Counted from the first letter of the stretch, positions 1 through 5,706 are shown. The stretch is DNA of 5,853 nucleotides from Vampirovibrionales bacterium (GCA_025451145.1 JANWKX010000113.1:1-5853), one strand, 5' to 3'. A program made the numbers and translations. Notes: a model not told the origin generated them from the sequence alone.

Positions 1-743
1 ATAAAGCCTTCGGCCTTTTTTAAGGCGGTTTCCACACTTTGGGTCACTCGAACCAGCAGATTTTCAGCTTCAGCCTGAATCACGACGCGATCTACCACCA
101 GGGAAATCGTGTGAACCTTGGTCTTCTCCAAGCGATACTCTTCCGGTAACTCTTCTAAAAGCTGGGTTTCGCCATCAATCTGAACCCGAGAATAGCCTTC
201 TTTTCTGAGTTGCTCAAACAACGCCCGATATTCACCCTTTCGGCCCCTAACGATGGGCGCCAGAATCTGAAGTCGAGTCCCTTGGGGGAAATCCATTATG
301 AGATTTACCAGGCGTTGAAGGGATTGGGCGGACACCTCCTGACCGCATTGCGGACAGTGGGGGGTGCCGACTTTGGCATACAAGAGGCGAAGATAGTCTA
401 AAACCTCAGTGACAGTCCCCACCGTGGAGCGGGGGCTACGGCTGGTGGATTTTTGATCAATGGAAATGGCGGGAGATAGCCCTTCAATGGATTCAACGTT
501 GGGCTTTTCGAATTGGCCAATATATTGACGGGCGTAAGTACTTAAACTTTCGACGTAACGCCGTTGACCTTCGGCAAAAATGGTATCAAAGGCCAGAGAG
601 GATTTTCCCGACCCCGAAACGCCGGTAAAGACCACCAGTTTATCCCGGGGAATTTTTAAATCCACTTGTTTAAGGTTATGTTCAGCAGCCTGATGAACGT
701 GAATTTCTTCCAATTCTCGATAAACTTCCAGAAGATGACTCAT
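1..743 (-). CDS. uvrA: UvrA excinuclease ABC subunit A, N-terminal 247 codons (3' end outside window)
   Basis: UvrA is the ATP-dependent damage-recognition subunit of UvrABC nucleotide excision repair; it dimerises, loads UvrB and acts in the cytoplasm on DNA. Reading leftward from ATG 743, the frame is open to the window edge. Visible landmarks are the Walker A motif GVSGSGKSS (residues 41-49), followed by LAFDTIFAEGQRRYVESLS, IEGLSPAISIDQKSTS (about 87-101) and RSTVGT, all hallmarks of UvrA ATP-binding domain I. After HCPQCG (129-134) comes the UvrB-binding region, including APIVRGRKGEY (162-172), which aligns well with E. coli UvrA. Family members are about 940 aa, so roughly a quarter is present. 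The N-terminus is about 10 residues longer than E. coli UvrA; an in-frame TTG at codon 11 is an alternative start. The upstream GGAAA is a weak ribosome-binding site. No frameshift is seen. Family identity is near certain; the exact start is less so. Confidence 0.97.
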   Translation of the reverse strand, partial: MSHLLEVYRELEEIHVHQAAEHNLKQVDLKIPRDKLVVFTGVSGSGKSSLAFDTIFAEGQRRYVESLSTYARQYIGQFEKPNVESIEGLSPAISIDQKSTSRSPRSTVGTVTEVLDYLRLLYAKVGTPHCPQCGQEVSAQSLQRLVNLIMDFPQGTRLQILAPIVRGRKGEYRALFEQLRKEGYSRVQIDGETQLLEELPEEYRLEKTKVHTISLVVDRVVIQAEAENLLVRVTQSVETALKKAEGF

Positions 744-765
744 TAAAGATTTCCGATAATTTTAC

Positions 766-784
766 GATACCACATACAGGTATC
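766..784. promoter_or_regulatory. Inverted repeat between divergent uvrA and coiled-coil gene
   Basis: GATACC (766-771) and GGTATC (779-784) are perfect 6-bp arms around a 7-nt spacer, inside the 79-nt gap between two divergent start codons. A minus-strand TAAAAT (759-764) lies just downstream as a possible uvrA -10, but no good -35 partner was found. The dyad could be an operator or a chance palindrome. It does not fit the E. coli LexA box (CTGT-N8-ACAG) or the Gram-positive GAAC-N4-GTTC box, although uvrA is often SOS-controlled. Confidence 0.25.
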
Positions 785-822
785 TTGCCTTTTTTTGAAC
801 CAACGGAACAGAGCGAGGGAAA

Positions 823-1680
823 ATGCAGAATCAGGCGTCACAGGAGCAAACATTATTTCAGATCGATTCGGAATCTGAGCCTTCAGGGTCTTTAAGCGAT
901 TATATCGCCAAACATTTAATGAACCGGGATGAAAGCCTGGATAAAATCGTTGAGCAAAACGAGCCTCAGGCTGATTTGTACTCAATCATTCCCAATTCGT
1001 TCTATAACGCTGTGAATCAAAATGCCGCCCAACAAACCGGTCGGGTTTTAAATCAGGTAGACTCCCAACTGGCCAACAGCCAGATGGAACGGTACTTACC
1101 TACACCAACTACACGTTATCAAATGATGAAAAGCCGGATTACCAAAGAGCTGGAAGTCTTGCATAGAGAACTTAGTGGCTATAAGCATCTGGACGGCGCT
1201 GAATACTACAGTAAAATCCAGGCGCTTGAAACCCGGATTCAACTGTTGGAAGCTCGCCTCAAAGAGGCCGATCAGAACCTTTCCAGCCTGAATCCCTTTC
1301 AATCCCTTTACCAAAATGTCAAAAAGCAGACAGATGAGCTCACCAAACCGAAAGAAAACACTAAAACCCCACAAATTGGGTTTTGGAAGTTTGTTCCCAA
1401 TCAAAAACGGGAAGTTCGTGAGGAAATAGCCTATGTCCAGTCTGAACTCAGCTCGCTTCAAAAGCTGATGGCCGATCATCTGGATGATCCGTGTTTTACA
1501 CCCCAGCAATTGAGTCGGCTCATCAACCAGTACGACGCCAACCTTAGAAAAGCTGAGCGGCTGATGGCCACGCTGAAAGAGAAGCAAAGCCTGGCTACCG
1601 CAGTGAGCCAATGGTATCAAGGATTGATGCCACAGCCTGTGCCGACTGAAATGGAATCCACTCCAGAAGCCGAGTTCTAA
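823..1680 (+). CDS. Hypothetical 285-aa coiled-coil protein
   Basis: I do not recognise this protein. It starts at ATG 823 after GAGGG (815-819), with a short 3-nt gap. It is hydrophilic, with no signal peptide or membrane segment, so probably cytoplasmic. Residues 1-95 look loosely ordered and rich in Q, N, S and E. Residues about 98-152 form a first heptad-like helical stretch (MKSRITKELEVLHREL, then KIQALETRIQLLEARLKEAD). A K/T/P-rich linker follows (about 170-185), with the aromatic patch GFWKF at 186-190. A second helical stretch covers about 195-262, interrupted by DDPCF at 221-225. The tail is P/E-rich. The layout suggests two coiled-coil hairpins and a scaffold or oligomer role; that is inference. 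It diverges from uvrA and has no co-directional partner nearby: the next plus-strand gene begins 704 nt later. The antiparallel open frame within it is taken as a shadow. Confidence 0.85.
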   Translation: MQNQASQEQTLFQIDSESEPSGSLSDYIAKHLMNRDESLDKIVEQNEPQADLYSIIPNSFYNAVNQNAAQQTGRVLNQVDSQLANSQMERYLPTPTTRYQMMKSRITKELEVLHRELSGYKHLDGAEYYSKIQALETRIQLLEARLKEADQNLSSLNPFQSLYQNVKKQTDELTKPKENTKTPQIGFWKFVPNQKREVREEIAYVQSELSSLQKLMADHLDDPCFTPQQLSRLINQYDANLRKAERLMATLKEKQSLATAVSQWYQGLMPQPVPTEMESTPEAEF

Positions 1681-1687
1681 CGTTCAA

Positions 1688-1716
1688 ATCTAAAAATCAG
1701 ACTTTTAGATCTGATT
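1688..1716 (+). other. Two mutually exclusive stem-loops after the coiled-coil gene
   Basis: ATCTAAAA (1688-1695) pairs perfectly with TTTTAGAT (1703-1710). Alternatively AATCAGA (1695-1701) pairs with TCTGATT (1710-1716). The two stems overlap, so only one can form at a time. They begin 8 nt after the stop codon of the 285-aa gene. No U-tract follows, so this is at best a poor intrinsic terminator; a transcript-end or processing structure is possible. Confidence 0.4.
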
Positions 1717-1844
1717 ACCTGATCAAGACCGTTTGATATTGGGGACTTTCCCTCCCCAACCCTCTCCCATTGGGATTTTGGGGCCTGTGGCCCCACTCCC
1801 CGCAATACCAGTGGCGGCCTTAATCGAGTAATCAGGCTTTTAGA
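1695..1844. repeat. 15-nt direct repeat and 8-nt inverted repeat bounding a 125-nt segment
   Basis: AATCAGACTTTTAGA (1695-1709) recurs as AATCAGGCTTTTAGA (1830-1844), 14 of 15 identical. Immediately inside, CTGATTAC (1711-1718) is the exact reverse complement of GTAATCAG (1828-1835). The enclosed segment contains the first two G/C palindromes of the array. Direct repeats outside and inverted ends inside resemble a tiny non-autonomous insertion, but the inverted end at 1828-1835 overlaps the direct repeat, so local duplication is equally possible. Confidence 0.45.
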
Positions 1845-2137
1845 AGAAACTTACTTTTTGTAAAAATGGGCTTGGGGCAAAGCCCAAAAATAAAGCTAGG
1901 GAAGGGTGTTAGGGAGGGAAAGGCCCCAACAATAAAGGAATTGCTCAGTAAAAATATATCGAATCCTCCAAGCTGGTTGCGCAGGGCTAAGGCCCAATTG
2001 CAAGGCAATTGGGGTCCCCAAATAAGCTTTGAGGCTCCCTATGGCAAGCCATATGGAGGTATGCCCTGCACCGACCCTTTTTTCTTTTTTGGGGCTACGC
2101 CCCAACCCCCTGAAAATAAGGGTAACGGGCGAAGCCC
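1739..2137. repeat. Array of small palindromic hairpins, several with TTGGGG/CCCCAA arms
   Basis: Perfect inverted repeats read directly are: 1739-1759 (TTGGGGA/TCCCCAA, loop 7); 1779-1795 (TGGGGCC/GGCCCCA, loop TGT); 1867-1886 (TGGGCTT/AAGCCCA, loop 6); 1993-2013 (CCCAATTGC/GCAATTGGG, loop AAG); 2009-2021 (TTGGGG/CCCCAA around one T, overlapping the previous unit); 2089-2105 (TTGGGGC/GCCCCAA, loop TAC); and 2127-2137 (GGGC/GCCC, loop GAA). An imperfect stem with one mismatch sits at 2035-2058. Arms are shared between units while loops differ, which suggests a REP-like intergenic repeat family rather than copies of one element. No REP-associated transposase is visible in the window. Confidence 0.65.
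1862..1886 (-). terminator. Terminator-like hairpin facing the minus strand
   Basis: On the minus strand the 7-bp TGGGCTT/AAGCCCA stem (1867-1886) is followed by five T residues (1866-1862), which is the layout of an intrinsic terminator. On the plus strand A residues follow instead. No believable minus-strand gene lies upstream of it, so it may simply be a member of the palindrome array that happens to have an adjacent A-run. Confidence 0.35.
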
Positions 2138-2374
2138 TTTTGAACCAAGAGGGAGGGGTCCAGCGGAGGGAACGGCCTCTGGACAAGAACTTTAGTTGGA
2201 ACAGATTTTCCTCAGCAGAGGTTATTTATACATTTTCCCAACAAATCAGAATTCAGATCTTGTCTGCCAAATCCCCACTGGCAAAATCATTCAGCTGAGG
2301 AATGTGCTTTCCCAGAAGGAATGAGAAGATTAGAAGACCTCGGACAGAAACAGTAACGGGGCCAATTTTGGTTT

Positions 2375-2379
2375 GGAGG
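2375..2379 (+). promoter_or_regulatory. Ribosome binding site that fixes the start of the 96-aa gene
   Basis: GGAGG lies 5 nt before ATG 2385. The longer reading from TTG 2373 would place this motif inside its own first codons and has no ribosome-binding site of its own, so ATG 2385 is preferred. Confidence 0.7.
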
Positions 2380-2384
2380 CGCTT

Positions 2385-2675
2385 ATGCAACGACGGTCAT
2401 TTACGCTGGATTATTCACGCCAGCCGGTCAAGGGCATTTTTTTTCTGAAGCACAACGCAAACCACGACGATTGCAGAAAGCTGGTTCAGGAGCTTGGGTG
2501 TCATATTTTGCTGGAAAACGCCAGTAGCTTAACCATTCAAACCTCACGCGCCCGACTGAAAGAACTAAAAGAAAGGCATTTGGATTACGAAGACGATAAA
2601 TCCAATATTTCAAGCCGATTAAGAGAGCACTTCAATCGTATTCTCATCGGGGGCAATGCACGAGTCGCAAATTAG
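2385..2675 (+). CDS. Hypothetical 96-aa protein, possible ferredoxin-like (I9-inhibitor-like) fold
   Basis: No family is recognised with certainty. The start at ATG 2385 rests on GGAGG five bases upstream. The protein opens with MQRRSFTLDYSRQ, has no signal peptide or membrane segment, and is mixed in charge. The apparent order of secondary structure is strand (VKGIFFLKH), helix (HDDCRKLVQELG), strand (CHILLEN), strand (SLTIQTS), helix (ARLKELKERH), strand (LDYEDD), then a basic helical tail. This beta-alpha-beta-beta-alpha-beta order, with Gly before strand two and an acidic end to strand four, recalls peptidase-inhibitor I9 and other ferredoxin-like mini-domains. That is inference from pattern only. 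There are two cysteines and no catalytic motif. It stands alone, with no obvious operon partner and 335 nt before the next plus-strand gene, and no plus-strand terminator follows. The next gene encodes a peptidase, but M16 enzymes are not known I9 clients. Confidence 0.7.
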   Translation: MQRRSFTLDYSRQPVKGIFFLKHNANHDDCRKLVQELGCHILLENASSLTIQTSRARLKELKERHLDYEDDKSNISSRLREHFNRILIGGNARVAN

Positions 2676-2708
2676 GGCCTACAAACCTTCAAATTAGAAA
2701 AATGTTGC

Positions 2709-2734
2709 AAAAAAAAGGAGCAATTGATGCTCCT
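2709..2734 (-). terminator. Strong intrinsic terminator on the minus strand
   Basis: Read on the minus strand, AGGAGCA (2734-2728) pairs with TGCTCCT (2722-2716) across a 5-nt loop. The 3' arm leads into a tract of eight T residues (2716-2709), the first of which closes the stem. On the plus strand the hairpin follows the A-run and has no T-tract, so it cannot efficiently end the 96-aa gene's transcript. No minus-strand protein gene precedes it. Confidence 0.75.
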
Positions 2735-2882
2735 GGCTATGGGTTATGGTAATGTCTCTTGCGTCACAGGATACTACCTGACGACGTGTCCCTCATCGCA
2801 AACTGATTTAAAGACTGTCAATAATCCTTTTTCCCCGAAAATTGTTCTCCCAAAATGCTGCTGCTCCTCACATTTATATAAA
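2709..2882 (-). ncRNA. Candidate minus-strand small RNA, about 170 nt, class unknown
   Basis: The terminator at 2709-2734 needs a minus-strand transcript, yet minus-strand frames between it and 3010 are only very short (for example a 10-codon frame without ribosome-binding site). A promoter-like pair ends at 2889, giving a transcript of about 170-175 nt. Inside it a stem-loop is visible: CGTCAGG pairs with CCTGTGACG with a 2-nt bulge (2762-2784), and TTGC/GCAA pairing can extend it. A second copy of AGGAGCA near the 5' end (2868-2862) can pair with the terminator's 3' arm TGCTCCT, bringing the RNA ends together or competing with the terminator. End-to-end pairing and size are compatible with 6S-type RNA, but I cannot assign a class. 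It fills most of the 335-nt gap before the peptidase operon, whose own promoter I could not identify. Confidence 0.4.
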
Positions 2883-2888
2883 AACCAT

Positions 2889-2918
2889 ATATTAAAAAGT
2901 GATGTTAGGATTTAACAA
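2889..2918 (-). promoter_or_regulatory. Possible promoter for the minus-strand RNA
   Basis: On the minus strand TTGTTA (2918-2913) and TAATAT (2894-2889) are separated by 18 nt, each a fair match to the sigma-70 boxes. Initiation would fall near 2882. The surrounding sequence is very AT-rich, which raises the chance of a coincidental match. A second candidate, TTGATT plus TAAAAT with a short 15-nt spacer, lies further upstream. Confidence 0.35.
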
Positions 2919-3010
2919 AATCTATATTTTATTGCTTATTTAAATTAATCAATCTAATTCATCTCCCTCTACTCAATTTGCCTTAACGGAAGAATCACTG
3001 GCAGAACCCT

Positions 3011-4444
3011 ATGACTTCCCTTATAATAAAAGCGTCTTTGGATGAATGGATTGAAAAGAGGCCTCTGTTGAAACAAGAATGGGTGACGATCCCCTACCTC
3101 AAAGAAAAAGCGCTTCATAAAACCTACGATAACGGCTACCAGTTTATTTATGTCCCTAAAAAAGGGGATGTGTTTAATATCAGCACCTGGGTTAAAACCG
3201 GATCAATCCATGAAAATGATTTTAATAACGGGGTTTCTCATTTTTTAGAACATCTGATGTTCAAAGGCACCGATCGATTTAAGCCGGGCGAGTTTGACAA
3301 GGCCATGGAGAGCATGGGCGCCATTATTAATGCGGCCACTTGGAAGGATTTCACCTTTTACTACATTACTGGCCCCCAAGGCAACGTGGGTAAAAACTTT
3401 GAAAATGCCCTGGATATGCACGCCGATATGATTTTGGGGTCAACACTGCCGGATGATGAAATCGGCGAGATTTTTGAGCCCGATAACCTGGAGTCTGCCG
3501 CTGCGGCCAACAAGCGTGAACGCGGTGTCGTCATTGAAGAAATCGGGATGCGGGCTGATCAACCCTGGACCAAAATTTATAATACCCTGAACCATATGAT
3601 GTACCCCGATGTCCACCCCTATCAGCGGGATGTCATCGGCACCCGGGAAATTATCGGGACCATCCCCCGTGAGGAAATTGTCCGTTATTATCACCATTGG
3701 TATAGCCCCAGCAATTTAGCCACCATTGTCGTGGGTGATTTTGATGTCACCTGGCTGGAAGCTCAATTATTAAAATGCTTTGATTTTGAGACATACCAGC
3801 GCCCCCAGGCAACAGAATCTATCACCGAAGACTATCAGCGTCTTGAGTCAAGCCGGCCTACGACGAATGGCAAGCGCTTTGCTGAAATCTCCGGGGATTA
3901 TCAAACCTCGTTCTTCATTATGGGTTTTCATGGGCCAAAGCCCACCGACTTAAAAGAAACCATTGCCGTAGACATTGCCAGCATGGTCTTGGGCGAAGGC
4001 CGAAGCTCCCGGCTGTATCAAGCCTTTATCGAGCGCCCCAAAGAGCCTGTTTTCAACGCCATTTCCTGTGGCCAGTCCACGTTTAAAATGGGGAATGTCT
4101 TTTATATTCAAGGCAATTTCAATCTACCCCAAGCCGATGGCTGCCTGGCTGACGTTAACCGTGAGATCGCCCATTACCTGAATGAAGCACCCATCACCAT
4201 GGGGGAATTTATTCGGGCCAAGAAAAAAATGAAGGTCAACTTTGCAGAAACCTCTGAGACCGCTAGCGGTATTGCTGAATCCATTGGCGAAAGCATTACC
4301 ATTACAGGAACGTTGGATGAATACACCCGTTATCTGGAGATTTTGGAGCAGATCCAACTGGAAGAGGTTCAACAGGCCGCTAAGCGCTGGTTTGATCTGG
4401 ATAAAGGCTATACAACAGTTTTGACCCCGAAAGGAGCGGCATGA
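3011..4444 (+). CDS. M16 family zinc peptidase, catalytic subunit (477 aa)
   Basis: This is a pitrilysin-family (M16B, mitochondrial-processing-peptidase-like) protease subunit that cleaves peptides or small proteins inside a clamshell chamber. The zinc motif HxxEH is HFLEH at 77-81, within GVSHFLEHLMFKGT; H77 and H81 bind zinc and E80 is the general base. INAATWKDFTFYY (about 106-118) is the usual substrate-edge strand. The third zinc ligand lies in GVVIEEI, probably E177. It falls about 96 residues after H81 against about 76 in typical members, because of extra sequence around 152-168. The C-terminal M16 domain begins near 290, with LGEGRSSRLYQAF in the late region. There the Arg/Tyr pair used by single-chain or partner subunits is missing. 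No signal peptide is seen, so a cytoplasmic site is likely. TAA at 2984 closes the frame upstream; no good ribosome-binding site precedes ATG 3011, so the start is uncertain by some codons. The stop overlaps the next gene by ATGA. Confidence 0.93.
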   Translation: MTSLIIKASLDEWIEKRPLLKQEWVTIPYLKEKALHKTYDNGYQFIYVPKKGDVFNISTWVKTGSIHENDFNNGVSHFLEHLMFKGTDRFKPGEFDKAMESMGAIINAATWKDFTFYYITGPQGNVGKNFENALDMHADMILGSTLPDDEIGEIFEPDNLESAAAANKRERGVVIEEIGMRADQPWTKIYNTLNHMMYPDVHPYQRDVIGTREIIGTIPREEIVRYYHHWYSPSNLATIVVGDFDVTWLEAQLLKCFDFETYQRPQATESITEDYQRLESSRPTTNGKRFAEISGDYQTSFFIMGFHGPKPTDLKETIAVDIASMVLGEGRSSRLYQAFIERPKEPVFNAISCGQSTFKMGNVFYIQGNFNLPQADGCLADVNREIAHYLNEAPITMGEFIRAKKKMKVNFAETSETASGIAESIGESITITGTLDEYTRYLEILEQIQLEEVQQAAKRWFDLDKGYTTVLTPKGAA

Positions 4445-5706
4445 AAACCTCGATTCAGAAGGGTATCAGTTTGGATGTTGAAACCATCCCACTGTCAAAC
4501 GGAAGCACGCTCTATTTTAAGCCCATGGAAGGAGCCCCTCGGGTTGCTTTAGGCGTTTACACCTATGGGGGGAATCGCCTGGAGCCGTTGCCAGGGGTTG
4601 CTGATATGGTAGATGACCTGCTGTGTGAAGGCACTCAGAAACGAAGCGCCGAACAGATTGCCGTTGAAGTGGATAGCCTCTCCATGGATATGGATACCGA
4701 TACCCGCCGGGATTACAGTGTCCTGGCTTCAACCTTCCTGGAAGAGGATTTTGAGGATTCGGCCGAACTTCTGTCCGATATGATGTATCATTCCACCTTG
4801 GCAGAGTTTGAAAAAGAAAAAATTAGGATGCAAGGCGAGTTGGTCATGGATCTGGATTCTCCCCGAACTCGGGCTCAGGACTTGTTGATGACTCAGCTTT
4901 TAAAGGACACGCCTTACCAGGCCTCCCACTCCAATATTTTAAACACCCTGCCCACCATGGCCTCTGTTTCGCCCTTAAAAGACTACTATCAATCGGTCTA
5001 TCAGCCGGGAAACACCTTTTTTACGATGGTGGGGGATATTTCCAGCCAGAAAGCCCAATCCATCATCGAGCAGCATTTTACCCACCCCTCCGGGGATAAT
5101 TACGCCACGGTCAAGGCGCCGGAAATCAGGGCATTGTCGAAAAACGAATATTTGACCACAGCCAAGAACGATACCAGCCAGATGCACCTCTTCAAAGGCT
5201 GGTTTGCGCCCCAGATGTCCCATCCCGATTACCCGGCCATGGTGGTGCTCAATACCATTCTGGGCGGTGCCGGTTTAACCTCTCGGCTGTTTCTAGAGCT
5301 TCGGGATAAGCAAGGCCTGGCCTATGTGGTCCGTAGCCAGTATGAAGCCTCTCGCTACCTGGGCTTGTTTACCCTGTATATCGGCACTGACCCTAACAAC
5401 CGGGAAAAGGCATTAAAAGGCTTTGGCGTGGAGTGCCAAAAACTCATGGATGTTCCGGTTTCAGCGAAAGAACTGGATGAAGCCAAGGAAAACATCAACG
5501 GTCGTCGGGTGGTCTTTCTGGAAACCGCCTCACAGCAATGTGCTTACATTGGCAATCAACTGGCCTTGGGGCTGTCTTTGCCGGAGATTGAGCAACTGAT
5601 CGAGCGCATCCAATCGGTCACCTCCCAGGATGTTCAATCGGTGGCCCAGCAGTATTTGAGCCAGCCTTCCATTGTGACGGCCGTTGGCCCGGAGAATTAT
5701 CTGTAA
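4441..5706 (+). CDS. M16 family peptidase-like partner subunit lacking the zinc site (421 aa)
   Basis: This is the second M16B subunit, translationally coupled to the first: its ATG overlaps the previous stop (ATGA) and AAAGGAG sits 4 nt upstream, inside the preceding gene. The family fold is clear from NGSTLYF, YGGNRLEPLPGVADMVDDLL, VGDIS (about 197-201) and LGGAGLTSRLFLELRDKQGLAY (about 274-295). Where active members have HxxEH it reads DMVDD (D55, D58, D59), so zinc binding and catalysis should be lost. It does keep Arg (about 288) and Tyr (about 295) seven residues apart, matching the pair in the beta subunit of mitochondrial processing peptidase that contacts the scissile bond. The first subunit lacks that pair, so the two gene products should form one heterodimeric protease with a shared active site. 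Length is normal for the family and no signal peptide is present. Confidence 0.93.
   Translation: MKTSIQKGISLDVETIPLSNGSTLYFKPMEGAPRVALGVYTYGGNRLEPLPGVADMVDDLLCEGTQKRSAEQIAVEVDSLSMDMDTDTRRDYSVLASTFLEEDFEDSAELLSDMMYHSTLAEFEKEKIRMQGELVMDLDSPRTRAQDLLMTQLLKDTPYQASHSNILNTLPTMASVSPLKDYYQSVYQPGNTFFTMVGDISSQKAQSIIEQHFTHPSGDNYATVKAPEIRALSKNEYLTTAKNDTSQMHLFKGWFAPQMSHPDYPAMVVLNTILGGAGLTSRLFLELRDKQGLAYVVRSQYEASRYLGLFTLYIGTDPNNREKALKGFGVECQKLMDVPVSAKELDEAKENINGRRVVFLETASQQCAYIGNQLALGLSLPEIEQLIERIQSVTSQDVQSVAQQYLSQPSIVTAVGPENYL

Larger units (their letters stand above)
1681..2384. other. 704-nt gap without a convincing gene, rich in palindromes
   Basis: This gap separates the coiled-coil gene from the 96-aa gene. 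It contains stem-loops, a direct repeat and an array of G/C-armed palindromes, given as separate entries. Several overlapping open frames exist on both strands here. They start without ribosome-binding sites, run through the palindromes and give low-complexity, Pro/Gly/Arg-rich translations, so I treat them as non-coding. From about 2200 to 2370 the sequence is more AT-rich, with TATTTATACAT (2223-2233) as a possible -10 region for the next gene but no matching -35. A weak TGCCA/TGGCA stem lies at 2265-2283. I see no transposase remnant. Confidence 0.6.

Noticed and set aside
744..822. LexA (SOS) box upstream of uvrA
   Set aside because: Neither CTGT-N8-ACAG nor GAAC-N4-GTTC is present; only an unrelated 6-bp dyad is found.
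1096..1620. 174-codon open frame antiparallel to the coiled-coil gene
   Set aside because: It lies entirely within the 285-aa gene, which has a ribosome-binding site and coherent helical heptads; the antisense frame shows no domain.
1739..2137. CRISPR array
   Set aside because: The palindromes differ in length and loop, are irregularly spaced and have no constant repeat-spacer unit.
1866..2298. Overlapping open frames of 89-109 codons on the plus strand and 96 codons on the minus strand
   Set aside because: They run through the palindrome array, lack ribosome-binding sites and give compositionally odd translations with no recognisable family, so they look like chance open frames in repeat DNA.
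2373..2384. TTG 2373 as the start of the 96-aa protein
   Set aside because: GGAGG at 2375-2379 would fall inside its codons and is ideally placed for ATG 2385.
2762..2794. 10-codon minus-strand frame inside the candidate small RNA
   Set aside because: No ribosome-binding site precedes its ATG and its codons coincide with the bulged stem-loop, so a non-coding structure explains the sequence better.
2709..2882. Assignment of the minus-strand RNA to SRP RNA or tmRNA
   Set aside because: The conserved SRP tetraloop region and any tmRNA alanine-acceptor or tag-peptide signature are absent; a 6S identity could not be confirmed by eye.
2724..2915. 63-codon plus-strand frame between the 96-aa gene and the peptidase operon
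   Set aside because: It starts at TTG inside the terminator hairpin loop, has no ribosome-binding site at a usable distance and shows no recognisable feature; it crosses the candidate small RNA.
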